From contig NZ_JANYMP010000050.1 in NCBI RefSeq assembly GCF_025061645.1, forward strand, positions 1 to 43,333: a DNA stretch of 43,333 nt, read 5' to 3'. Of this stretch, positions 32,126 through 39,868 are shown one piece after another. The position numbers and the translations under genes were made by a program. Numbering within the stretch: position 1 is the first letter of the stretch; each line of letters opens with the position of its first letter. This DNA comes from Umezawaea endophytica (lineage in GTDB: Bacteria > Actinomycetota > Actinomycetes > Mycobacteriales > Pseudonocardiaceae). A model generated the notes under the pieces. That model searched no databases, was not told the origin of the DNA, and saw only the letters and a program-made list of their open reading frames with translations.

Positions 32126-32545
32126 GTGATCACGGCAGCACAAGAGTTGTGCGTAGCAGTCTTCGAGTGTCTCGGGTGTCAGGTCTCGGATGAGGACGTG
32201 GCCGATCATGGGCACGATGTGGGTGGAGTCGAGTTCGAAGTATCGCTCTCGGGTCGTCTCGCTCAAAGCCAACAGCAGGATGTGCCGGGTGGTCAGCTCC
32301 GCGACGGTTGTGCCGCCCTGCCCATGATTGCTGCGGCAGGTGGCGAGTAAGTGTTGGCGGACATCCTCGACCTCGAGGATCGCGTCAGGGCCGTTCGGCA
32401 CAGTCTCGGTGATGTAGCGCGGGCGCCTGGTCACCGGGTTGATGCCCGCGTAGACGCGGACGCGCCAGGAGCCGCTGGGAAGTTGCTCGACGTTGCCGCG
32501 TGCTGGCCTGGGCTGGGTGCGTCGGCTGGTGGACGCGATGATGCC
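32126..32545 (-). pseudogene. Tyrosine-integrase N-terminal remnant
   Basis: The minus strand reads as the start of an actinobacterial tyrosine recombinase: a basic N-terminus, GNVEQLPSGSWRVRVYAG, then INPVTRRPRYITETV, a core-binding-domain-like part with TRERYFELDSTHIVPMIG, and RDLTPETLEDCYAQLL ending at CRDHC. No ATG or GTG remains at the expected start near 32540 (ATC codons occupy that position). The whole catalytic domain is missing; homology stops at about 32126 against the PLP-enzyme fragment. It sits directly beside the 3' end of tRNA-Arg, the usual site for such integrases. Confidence 0.8.
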
Positions 32546-32559
32546 ACAGGCTGAGTTCC

Positions 32560-32593
32560 AAAAAAGAAGACCTGCAGCGCATCGCCGCAGGTC
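32560..32593 (-). terminator. Rho-independent terminator of tRNA-Arg
   Basis: On the minus strand an 11-bp stem with one mismatch (arms about 32583-32593 and 32569-32579) and a 3-nt loop is followed by TTCTTTTTT. It lies 6 nt past the tRNA CCA end and overlaps the region where the integrase gene would have begun. Confidence 0.85.
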
Positions 32594-32598
32594 AGAAG

Positions 32599-32673
32599 TG
32601 GTGCCCCCGGCAGGATTCGAACCTGCGCTCCCGCCTCCGGAGGGCGGTGCTCTATCCCCTGAGCTACGGGGGC
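32599..32673 (-). tRNA. tRNA-Arg (anticodon CCG)
   Basis: A full cloverleaf on the minus strand. The acceptor stem is GCCCCCG/CGGGGGC with discriminator A and an encoded CCA. The D stem is GCTC/GAGC, the anticodon stem CCGCC/GGCGG with loop CTCCGGA (anticodon CCG, reading CGG), and the T arm GCAGG-TTCGAAT-CCTGC. The tRNA body is 72 nt plus CCA. It appears intact and probably served as the attachment site for the integrase whose remnant lies next to its 3' end. Confidence 0.97.
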
Positions 32674-32724
32674 CGTAGCTGTTGGAATGATCCTAGCGCA
32701 CTGTCGGCGCAGGTTTTCACCCCC

Positions 32725-32738
32725 TACCCTCGGGTGGC
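32725..32738 (+). promoter_or_regulatory. -10 box of a leaderless promoter for the hydrolase-SDR gene
   Basis: TACCCT (32725-32730) ends 8 nt before the ATG at 32739, and no ribosome binding site is present. Confidence 0.4.
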
Positions 32739-34349
32739 ATGGTGGTGGGGTGTGAGCGGGCGGTTGTGGCTGGTGACCTGCGGATTCGGGTGGTGGAGGA
32801 GGGGGAACCTGGGGCGCCGGTCGTGGTGTTGGTGCACGGGTTCCCGGATACCTCGGCCGTCTGGGACGGGGTTGTGGCGGGGTTGGTGGGGCGGTTTCGG
32901 GTTGTTCGGTACGACACGCGTGGGGCGGGGGGATCGGGGCGGCCGGAGGGCCTGAGTGGGTATCGGGTTGAGCGGTTGGCTGAGGACCTGGCGGCTGTGG
33001 TGAAGGTCGTGGCGCCTGGGCGGAAGGTGCACCTGGTCGGGCATGACTGGGGGTCTACGCAGAGTTGGGTGGCTGTTGAGCGGTATCCGGAGTTGTTCGC
33101 GTCGTTCACGTCGATCTCCGGGCCGTCGTTGGGGCACGTGAGCGACTGGGTGCGGCGGAATCGGCGGCACCCGGTGAAGGTGTTCAACCTGCTGAAGCAC
33201 TCCTGGTACATCGCGGGGTTCCGGGTGCCGGTGGTGCCGGAGCTGGTGTGGCGGTCGAAGAAGGTGCGGGCGGCGTTGAACGCGCGGCACCGGGAGCTGG
33301 TCAACGGGTTGGGGCTGTACCGGGCGAACGTGGGCAGTGCGCCCGCGCCGCGGCGGGTGGACGTGCCGGTGATGCAGATCGCGTTGCGGCGGGACCCGTT
33401 CGTGAAGGTCGGGCACCTCCAGGCGGCTGAGCCGTGGGTGGAAAACCTGACACGGCGGTCGTTGCACGCGTCGCACTGGGCACCCCGGACGCACCCCGCG
33501 GCGGTGGCGCGGATGGTGGCCGAGTTCGTCGACGGCACGCCCGCCAGGCGGGAGCTGGTGGTGATCACCGGAGCCGGCAGCGGGATCGGGCGGGCCACGG
33601 CGTTGGCGTTCGCGGTGGACGGGGCGGAGGTGGTGGCGCTCGACGTGGACGGCGCGGCGGCCGCGAGGACGGCGCGGGAGGTGCGGGGGCACGCGTACGA
33701 GGTGGACGTGGCCGACGGTGCGGCGCTGCGCGCGGTGGCCGAGCGGGTCCGGGTCGAGCACGGGGTGCCGGACGTGGTGATGGCCAACGCCGGGGTGGTG
33801 GTGGCCGGGGCGTTCCTGGACACGTCCGAGGCGGACTGGCGGCGCGTGGTGGACGTGAACCTTTGGGGCGTCGTGCACACGGTGCGGGCGTTCCTGCCGC
33901 AGCTCGTCGAACGGGGTGAGGGCGGGCACGTCGTCGTGACGGCGTCGATGGCCAGCTACTTCCCGTCGAAGGCGCTGCCCGCGTACTCGGCGACGAAGGC
34001 GGCCGTGCTGATGCTGGCGGAGTGCCTGGCCGAGGAGGTGAAGCCGAACGGGATCGGGGTCAGCGCGATCTGCCCCGGCGTGGTGCACACCGACATCACC
34101 CGCAGCGCCACGTTCGCGGGCGCGGACGCGGCCACCGAACAGGTGAAACGCGACGCCGTGACCAGGACTTACCAGTTGCGGGGTTACGGGCCGGAGCGTG
34201 TCGCGACCGCTGTCGTCCGCGCTGTTCGGCAGAATCGCCTCCTGGTGCCGGTGACGCCGGAGTCGTGGCTGGCGCTGCTCGGCAGCCGGGTGTCGCCGAG
34301 GGCCGTCCGGATCCTGGGACGGTTGGCGGGGCCTACCTGGCGTCAGTAG
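32739..34349 (+). CDS. EphD-like fusion: alpha/beta (epoxide) hydrolase plus SDR
   Basis: A 536-residue two-domain enzyme. Residues about 10-270 are an alpha/beta hydrolase of the epoxide-hydrolase type: oxyanion hole VLVHGFPDTS, nucleophile elbow VGHDWGS with Asp in place of Ser, and His late in the domain (SHWAPRTHP). Residues about 273-530 are a classical short-chain dehydrogenase: the nucleotide-binding sequence VVITGAGSGIGRATA, NAG, and catalytic Ser...YSATK. This matches mycobacterial EphD, which acts in mycolic-acid metabolism; here the substrate is unknown and the organism may lack mycolates. The 5' part of the coding strand is very G/T-rich, while the SDR half returns to normal composition. 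Confidence 0.88.
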   Translation: MVVGCERAVVAGDLRIRVVEEGEPGAPVVVLVHGFPDTSAVWDGVVAGLVGRFRVVRYDTRGAGGSGRPEGLSGYRVERLAEDLAAVVKVVAPGRKVHLVGHDWGSTQSWVAVERYPELFASFTSISGPSLGHVSDWVRRNRRHPVKVFNLLKHSWYIAGFRVPVVPELVWRSKKVRAALNARHRELVNGLGLYRANVGSAPAPRRVDVPVMQIALRRDPFVKVGHLQAAEPWVENLTRRSLHASHWAPRTHPAAVARMVAEFVDGTPARRELVVITGAGSGIGRATALAFAVDGAEVVALDVDGAAAARTAREVRGHAYEVDVADGAALRAVAERVRVEHGVPDVVMANAGVVVAGAFLDTSEADWRRVVDVNLWGVVHTVRAFLPQLVERGEGGHVVVTASMASYFPSKALPAYSATKAAVLMLAECLAEEVKPNGIGVSAICPGVVHTDITRSATFAGADAATEQVKRDAVTRTYQLRGYGPERVATAVVRAVRQNRLLVPVTPESWLALLGSRVSPRAVRILGRLAGPTWRQ

Positions 34350-34357
34350 TCGGTCAC

Positions 34358-34393
34358 ATTGCACACATGCGCATGTCGCTATATGTTGCTCGC
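34358..34393 (+). promoter_or_regulatory. Promoter and operator of the CDF exporter
   Basis: A -35-like ATTGCA (34358-34363), a perfect 12-bp palindrome ACATGCGCATGT (34365-34376), and -10 TATATG (34380-34385) ending 8 nt before the ATG at 34394. A repressor bound at the palindrome would cover the spacer, the usual layout for ArsR/SmtB- or MerR-type metal control. The start appears leaderless. Confidence 0.55.
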
Positions 34394-35317
34394 ATGGGTC
34401 ACGGGCATGGGCACGGTGTGTCTCCTGCCGAGGCGGCGAGCGCTTCGGGCAGGCACATCGGGAAGCTGTGGATCGCGTTCGGCATCGGTGCGGTCTTCAT
34501 GGTGGTGGAGTTCGCCGTCGGGTGGGCGACGTCGTCGCTGGCGCTGATCTCCGACGCCGCGCACATGCTGACCGACGTGCTCGGGGTGGGCATGGCGCTG
34601 GCCGCGATCATGATCGCCCGCCGCTCGACGACGGGCCGCAACCAGACGTTCGGCATGTACCGCGCGGAGGTCCTCGCGGCGCTGGCGAACGCGGTGCTGC
34701 TGTTCGGCGTCGCGGGCTACGTGGTCTACGAAGCCGTCGGCCGCTTCGGGAACCCGCCGTCGGTGCCAGGCCTGCCGGTGATCCTCGCCGCGCTGCTCGG
34801 ACTGCTGGCCAACGTCGTCTCGTTCTTCCTGCTGCGCGGCGGCGCGAAGGAGAGCATCAACGTCCGGGGCGCGTACCTGGAGGTGCTCGCCGACCTGATC
34901 GGCTCGGTCGGCGTGCTGCTGAGCGGCCTGGTCACGCTCGTGTTCGGCTGGCGCTACGCCGACCCGGTCATGGGTGTCGCGATCGGCGTGTGGGTGCTGC
35001 CGCGGACGTGGAAGCTGGCCCGCCACGCGCTGCACATCCTGTTCCAGCACGCCCCCGAGGGCCTGGACGTCGCCGCCGTGCAGGCCGACCTCGCGCAGCT
35101 CCCCGGCGTGACCGAGGCGCACGACCTGCACGTGTGGACGTTGACCTCCGGCATGGAGGTGGCGTCGGCGCACCTGAGCATCGCGCACGACGCCGTCCCG
35201 GCCGAGGTGCTGCGCGCCGCGCAGGCGCTGCTGGCCGAGCGGTACCACATCGAGCACGCCACGCTCCAGGTCGAACCCGGTGACTCGGCTCAGCGCTGTC
35301 GCGAGATGTCCTGGTGA
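34394..35317 (+). CDS. Cation diffusion facilitator (CDF) metal exporter
   Basis: A 307-residue CDF transporter. The N-terminus is His-rich (MGHGHGHG). Six transmembrane helices follow, with the TM2 metal site in SDAAHMLTD (His-x3-Asp). The matching TM5 site is YLEVLADLIGS, i.e. Glu-x3-Asp instead of His-x3-Asp, which may change metal preference. A C-terminal cytoplasmic domain (about 205-300) has HDLHVWTLTSG and AHLSI, typical of the ferredoxin-like dimer domain. Zn/Cd/Co export is usual in the family. ATG 34394 is chosen for homology and its fit to the -10 box; earlier ATGs at 34367 and 34373 lie within the operator region. Confidence 0.92.
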   Translation: MGHGHGHGVSPAEAASASGRHIGKLWIAFGIGAVFMVVEFAVGWATSSLALISDAAHMLTDVLGVGMALAAIMIARRSTTGRNQTFGMYRAEVLAALANAVLLFGVAGYVVYEAVGRFGNPPSVPGLPVILAALLGLLANVVSFFLLRGGAKESINVRGAYLEVLADLIGSVGVLLSGLVTLVFGWRYADPVMGVAIGVWVLPRTWKLARHALHILFQHAPEGLDVAAVQADLAQLPGVTEAHDLHVWTLTSGMEVASAHLSIAHDAVPAEVLRAAQALLAERYHIEHATLQVEPGDSAQRCREMSW

Positions 35318-35327
35318 AGAAAGCAGA

Positions 35328-35358
35328 AGGGGAGCTCCCCGACGTGGGAGGCTCCCCT
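35328..35358. terminator. Bidirectional stem-loop between CDF and GH92 genes
   Basis: Arms 35328-35339 and 35346-35358 pair over 12 bp with a one-base bulge (AGGGGAGC...GCTCCCCT at the base). Located between the convergent stop codons of the CDF and GH92 genes. Confidence 0.75.
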
Positions 35359-35373
35359 GCTAGCTAGAAACCC

Positions 35374-38300
35374 TTACAGGCCCGCGAGTTGCCCCGCCTT
35401 CGGCCCTTGAACGGTGTTCGCCAGCCCGTTGTTCACCGGGTCCGGGATGTTCCCGCTGCCGGTCATGGGCCCGCCGATGTTGTTGGCCGCCAGCACCACC
35501 GGCGCCCTGTTGTTCACGACGCTCACCGGCCCGCCGACCTTGGTGTTCTCGACGTTCACCGCGCCGGTCGCGCCGGTCACGCTGACCGGCCCGCCGACCT
35601 CGGAGTCCACGAGCACCACGGTGCCCGCGCCGTTGGCCGAGATCGGCCCGTTCACTTTGCCGCCGAACACGTACAGCGACGCGCCCGCGTTGACGGTGAC
35701 CGGCCCGCTGATCGTCGCGCCGTCCACCAGCGTCACGCCGGAGGTCACCTGCAACGGCCCGTTGACCTGCTCGGTGATCGTCCTGGTGGCCGTCACCGGG
35801 GGCTTGGCCAGCAGTTCGAACTCAGCCAGCGTCGCGCCGCCGGGGATCTCCAGCCGGTAGTACCGGTAGAAGCCCGGCTTGGCGATCTTGAACGCGCGGG
35901 TGTACTGGCGCCAGGTGAACTTCTGGTCCTTGCGCTCGTCGGCCGTGGTCCACGTCTTGCCGTCCAGCGACCCCTTGAGGACCCAGTTCTTCGGGTCCGC
36001 CGTGGTCTTCGACGACGTCAGCGTGTAGAACTCGGCCCTCTCCTTGGTGTTCGGCAGGTCGACCTGGAGCGCGTCGACCGCGGCCTGGGTCTGCGAGGTG
36101 TCGTCCACCAGCGCGGCCGGACCGGTGAACTTGCCCGTGAGGGTGATGTCCCGCAACGGCTTCGCGACCTCGGTGCCCTTGGTGAGCGACGGCGGCACGG
36201 AGTCCGCGCCGGTCGCCCACTTCGACGGGTTGGGGCCCATGTCGAAGTCCAGGGTCGCCCCCGCCGCGAGCACGTCGTGGTTCAGGTACGTCTTGTCGGA
36301 CACCTTGCCGTTGATCTTGAGGTTCTGCACGTAGATGTTCTTCGCGCTGTTCTTCGGCGCGTTCACCACGAGCTTCTTGCCGTTCTCCAGCTTCAGCGTC
36401 GCCTTGGTGAACAGCGGCGAGCCGACCGCGTACGTCGCGCTGCCCATCTGCGCCGGGTAGAAGCCGAGCGCGCTGAACAGGAACCACGCCGACTGCTCGC
36501 CGTTGTCCTCGTCGCCCGCGTAGCCCTGGCCGATCTCGCTGCCCAGGTAGAGCCGCCTGGTGATCTCGCGGACCTTCTCCTGCGTCTTCCACGGCTGGCC
36601 GGTGAAGTCGTACATGTAGCTGATGTGGTGCGAGATCTGGTTGCTGTGGCCGAGCTGCCCCATCCGGACGTCCCGCGCCTCGGTCATCTCGTGGATGATG
36701 CCGCCGTAGGAACCGGGGAACTTGGCCGTTTCCGGCGTGGAGAAGAACTCGTCGAGCTTCTTGGCCAGGCCGTCACGCCCGCCGTACAGGTTCGCCAGCC
36801 CCTGGCCGTCCTGCGGGATCGAGAACGTCTGGTTCCACGCGTTCGTCTCGGTGTAGTCGTAGCCCCACTCCTGCGGGTTGAAGTCCGCGGCGGGCACCCG
36901 GCGCGTGCCGTCGGGGTTGCGGCCCTGGAAGAAGCCCGTGGCCGGGTCGAACATGTTGACGTAGTTCAGCGCGCGGTTGGTGAAGTACTCGTAGTTCTCC
37001 AGGAACTCCTTCTTGCGCGGGTCGTTCGCGGCCGCCTTGTCGTACAGCGCCTTCGACATGTTCGCGATGCCGAAGTCGTTGAGGTAGCCCTCGATCGCCC
37101 AGGACATGCCTTCCCTGGTCGTCGTGGGGGTGTAGCCCTTGAAGACGGCCACGTCCTGGCCGTGGCGGCCGACGTCGTCGTTCGGCGGCGTGACGCTGGC
37201 GTTCTTCACCGCCGCGTCGTAGGTCGACAGCGCGTCCAGGTTGGTGACGCCCTTGACGTAGGCGTCCGTGAACGCGACGTCGGAACTGGTGCCCGTCATC
37301 AGGTTCGCGTAACCGGGGGAGGACCACCGCGACACCCAGCCGCCGTCGCGGTACTGCTGCACGAAGCCGTCCGCCATCTCACCGGCCTGCGAGGGCGTGA
37401 AGAGGGTGTAGGCGGGCCACGTCGTGCGGTAGGTGTCCCAGAACCCGTTGTTGACGTAGATCTTGCCGTCGACGACCTTGGCGCCGGTCTGCGTCGGCGT
37501 GCTCGGACCCGTGCTCGGGCTCACCGGGCTCGCGTACTTGTAGACCGGGGCGGCGGCCGAACCGGTGTTCTCGAAGCCCGAGTTCGGGTAGAGGTACAGC
37601 CGGTACAGGCTGGAGTACAGCGTGGTCAACTGGTCCTCGGACGCGCCCTCGACCTCGATGATGCCGAGCTGCTTGTCCCACGCCTGCTGCGCGCGCTGCT
37701 TCACGGAGTCGAACGTGTCCTGCGGGGAGATCTCCATCGCCAGGTTCTTCTTCGCCTGGTCGACGCTCAGCAGCGACGTCGCGATCTTCAGCGTCACGGT
37801 CTTCTGCGCGCTGGTGTCGAACTGGAAGTAGCCCGCCACGTTGTCGCGGCCCTGGCCGGTCAGCTTGCCGCTGGACTTCACCGGCTGGTCGACCGTGCCG
37901 TAGACGAACATCCGGGTCGCGCCGAAGGACAGGCCGACGTCCGAGTAACCCGACACCACACCGGTCGCGGCGTCCAGCGTCAGGCCGCCGCTGTTGTTCA
38001 CGTTGTCGAACACCAGGTTCGAGCTGTTCTCGGTGAAGTCGAACTTGAACACGGCCGCGTGGTCGGTGGGCGCGATCTCGGTGCGCATGCCGTTCTCGAA
38101 CTTCACGCTGTAGGTGTGCGCGCGGTCCGACTCGTTCTCGTGCTTGAACGGCAGGGCCCGGACCGCCCGGTCCGCGGTGGGCGTCCCGGTCGACGGCATC
38201 ACCTGGAACGTCTGGCGGTCGCGCATCCACGGGCTGGGCTCGTGGCTCGCGGTGAACGCCTGGATCGTCGGCAGGTTGTCGGCGTTGTTGAACTTGGCGT

Positions 38301-39657
38301 AGTCGTAGAACCAGCTCGTGGAGCCCGCGTTGGTCATCGGGGTCCAGAAGTTGAAGCCGTGCGGCACCGCGGTGGCGGGGAAGTTGTTGCCGCGCGAGAA
38401 GCTACCGCTGGAGTTCGTGCCGCGGGTGGTGCGGACGTAGTCCGTCGGCCGCTGGTAGTCCGGAGTGGACGGTGCCGACTTGATGACGATGTCGTCGAAC
38501 CAGCCGTCGAAGTTGGCCGGTCCCTTGGGGTTGTCGTACGCCACCAGGATCCGCTTGACGGTCTTGCCCTCGGCGACCGCGCCGATCACCGACGCCAGCC
38601 GGTTCCACTGGTTGGTGTACAACGCCTTCGACGCGCCCTGGCCCTTCGGCGACAGCTCGAACCCGTGCTGGTCGCGCGCCCCGAGGTCGCTCAGGTACGT
38701 GCCGTCGGAGAAAGCGAGGTCCACCGCGGCGAACGTGCTCGGGTAGTTCAGGTCGTCCGTCATGAAGCTCGGGAAGATCATGTAGGACAGCTCGGTCGTC
38801 CGCGTGACGGGCACGTCGACGTCGAACACCTTGTTGTACGAGTAGCCGCGGGCCTCGGCGAAGTGCGTGCCCTGGTAGCGCAGCGCCTTCAGGCCGGTGT
38901 AGCCGACGAACGCCTTGGCGTTGTAGCCGCCGGTGGCGCCCTTGCTGAGCACCGTGCGCATGTTCTCCGGGGCGGGGGTGGCCGAGCCGTCCGAGAACTG
39001 CACCTCGGCGAGCTGGATCAGGTTCACGCCGCCCGCGTTCGCGGTGATGTCGAGCTTGTAGTACGTGTACGCCGTGGTGTTCGCCGTGTCGTACGGCTTG
39101 GTCTGGTGCCGCTCCGGGAAGACCTCGTCGGTGCGGGTGTCGATCGTCGTCCAGGTCTGGCCGTCGGCCGAACCCTGGAGCGTCCAGTTCTTCGGGTCGC
39201 GCACCGCCGCGTCGTTCGCGGACGACAGCGCGTACCGCTTGACCGTCGTCGGTTCCGAGAACTGGAACTGCGCCCAACCGGTGCTGGTGAACGTCAACCA
39301 CTTCGAGTTGATGTTCCCGTCGACGAGGTTCTCCTTCACCTCGGCGCCCTCGGTGTTCTCCGAGTTGGCCCGCACGTCGACGACCTTGTCCGTCACGTTG
39401 CCGGGGATGCTCACCGAGTCCGTGCCGTTGACGCCCGACGCCTTGGGGTTGCCCTGGGCATCGGTCTCCACCGTGCTCGCCCACTTGGGCTGCGGTTGTC
39501 CCTCCTCGAAGGAGGATGCGAAGAGGTCTGCGCTCACAGTTGGATCTTCCGGTGCGGCTGATACGGGCGACCAGCTTCCCACGCTACCCATGACCACTGC
39601 TGTGACAGTGACGCCGACCAGTGCCAAACGGGTTCTTTTCCCCCGCATGTGCCCCAT
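35374..39657 (-). CDS. Secreted GH92-family alpha-mannosidase with CBM32-like and beta-helix domains
   Basis: A 1427-residue exported glycosidase. The signal peptide (about 1-34) ends SPVSA-AP. A discoidin/F5-8C (CBM32-like) domain lies at about 90-225 and a second beta-sandwich at about 230-375. The GH92 beta-domain and (alpha/alpha)6 catalytic barrel span about 390-1130, with FWDTYRTTWPAYTLFTP, GQLGHSNQISHHISYMYDF and GDEDNGEQSAWFLFSALGFYP, the last holding the Asp residues typical of the family's base. Another F5-8C-like domain follows (about 1165-1285), then a Gly-rich repeat tail (about 1290-1420) with recurring GGPVSV units, probably a parallel beta-helix. GH92 enzymes are Ca-dependent exo-alpha-mannosidases. 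ATG 39657 has GGAAGG 8 nt upstream. A divergent ROK regulator probably controls it. Confidence 0.93.
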   Translation of the reverse strand: MGHMRGKRTRLALVGVTVTAVVMGSVGSWSPVSAAPEDPTVSADLFASSFEEGQPQPKWASTVETDAQGNPKASGVNGTDSVSIPGNVTDKVVDVRANSENTEGAEVKENLVDGNINSKWLTFTSTGWAQFQFSEPTTVKRYALSSANDAAVRDPKNWTLQGSADGQTWTTIDTRTDEVFPERHQTKPYDTANTTAYTYYKLDITANAGGVNLIQLAEVQFSDGSATPAPENMRTVLSKGATGGYNAKAFVGYTGLKALRYQGTHFAEARGYSYNKVFDVDVPVTRTTELSYMIFPSFMTDDLNYPSTFAAVDLAFSDGTYLSDLGARDQHGFELSPKGQGASKALYTNQWNRLASVIGAVAEGKTVKRILVAYDNPKGPANFDGWFDDIVIKSAPSTPDYQRPTDYVRTTRGTNSSGSFSRGNNFPATAVPHGFNFWTPMTNAGSTSWFYDYAKFNNADNLPTIQAFTASHEPSPWMRDRQTFQVMPSTGTPTADRAVRALPFKHENESDRAHTYSVKFENGMRTEIAPTDHAAVFKFDFTENSSNLVFDNVNNSGGLTLDAATGVVSGYSDVGLSFGATRMFVYGTVDQPVKSSGKLTGQGRDNVAGYFQFDTSAQKTVTLKIATSLLSVDQAKKNLAMEISPQDTFDSVKQRAQQAWDKQLGIIEVEGASEDQLTTLYSSLYRLYLYPNSGFENTGSAAAPVYKYASPVSPSTGPSTPTQTGAKVVDGKIYVNNGFWDTYRTTWPAYTLFTPSQAGEMADGFVQQYRDGGWVSRWSSPGYANLMTGTSSDVAFTDAYVKGVTNLDALSTYDAAVKNASVTPPNDDVGRHGQDVAVFKGYTPTTTREGMSWAIEGYLNDFGIANMSKALYDKAAANDPRKKEFLENYEYFTNRALNYVNMFDPATGFFQGRNPDGTRRVPAADFNPQEWGYDYTETNAWNQTFSIPQDGQGLANLYGGRDGLAKKLDEFFSTPETAKFPGSYGGIIHEMTEARDVRMGQLGHSNQISHHISYMYDFTGQPWKTQEKVREITRRLYLGSEIGQGYAGDEDNGEQSAWFLFSALGFYPAQMGSATYAVGSPLFTKATLKLENGKKLVVNAPKNSAKNIYVQNLKINGKVSDKTYLNHDVLAAGATLDFDMGPNPSKWATGADSVPPSLTKGTEVAKPLRDITLTGKFTGPAALVDDTSQTQAAVDALQVDLPNTKERAEFYTLTSSKTTADPKNWVLKGSLDGKTWTTADERKDQKFTWRQYTRAFKIAKPGFYRYYRLEIPGGATLAEFELLAKPPVTATRTITEQVNGPLQVTSGVTLVDGATISGPVTVNAGASLYVFGGKVNGPISANGAGTVVLVDSEVGGPVSVTGATGAVNVENTKVGGPVSVVNNRAPVVLAANNIGGPMTGSGNIPDPVNNGLANTVQGPKAGQLAGL

Positions 39658-39700
39658 TGCGCACGCCTTCCGGTTGACTCGATGCTCGACCCGCGCGACA

Positions 39701-39729
39701 GCACAACCGGTCCCTGACATCGTTGTCAA
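39701..39729 (-). promoter_or_regulatory. GH92 promoter with overlapping operator-like repeat
   Basis: On the minus strand, -35 TTGACA (39729-39724) and a weak -10 TTGTGC (39706-39701) with a 17-bp spacer. The inverted repeat TGACA-TCGT-TGTCA (39715-39728) overlaps the -35, so binding by the divergently encoded ROK regulator would block transcription. Confidence 0.5.
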
Positions 39730-39868
39730 GATTGATGGTCCAAATTGTCCGCTGACCTGTCTGCCCGCTGCTCCAACTGCCTGAACGGGCGTGGGTGTGG
39801 CGTCGCCGTCGTCGAGCTGTTCCGGAACTAGAATCCCGCCCAATGCCATGACGGAGGAAGAGTTGAAC

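Noticed and set aside
26000-32700. A search for a second copy of the tRNA-Arg 3' end (attachment site) and for CRISPR repeats
   Set aside because: No repeat of the tRNA T-arm/acceptor sequence and no regularly spaced direct repeats were seen by eye.
35389-39561. A 1390-codon open frame antisense to the GH92 gene
   Set aside because: It is Arg/Val/Gly/His-rich with no domain, signal peptide or ribosome binding site, and mirrors a gene with clear motifs. Long antisense frames are expected at this GC content.
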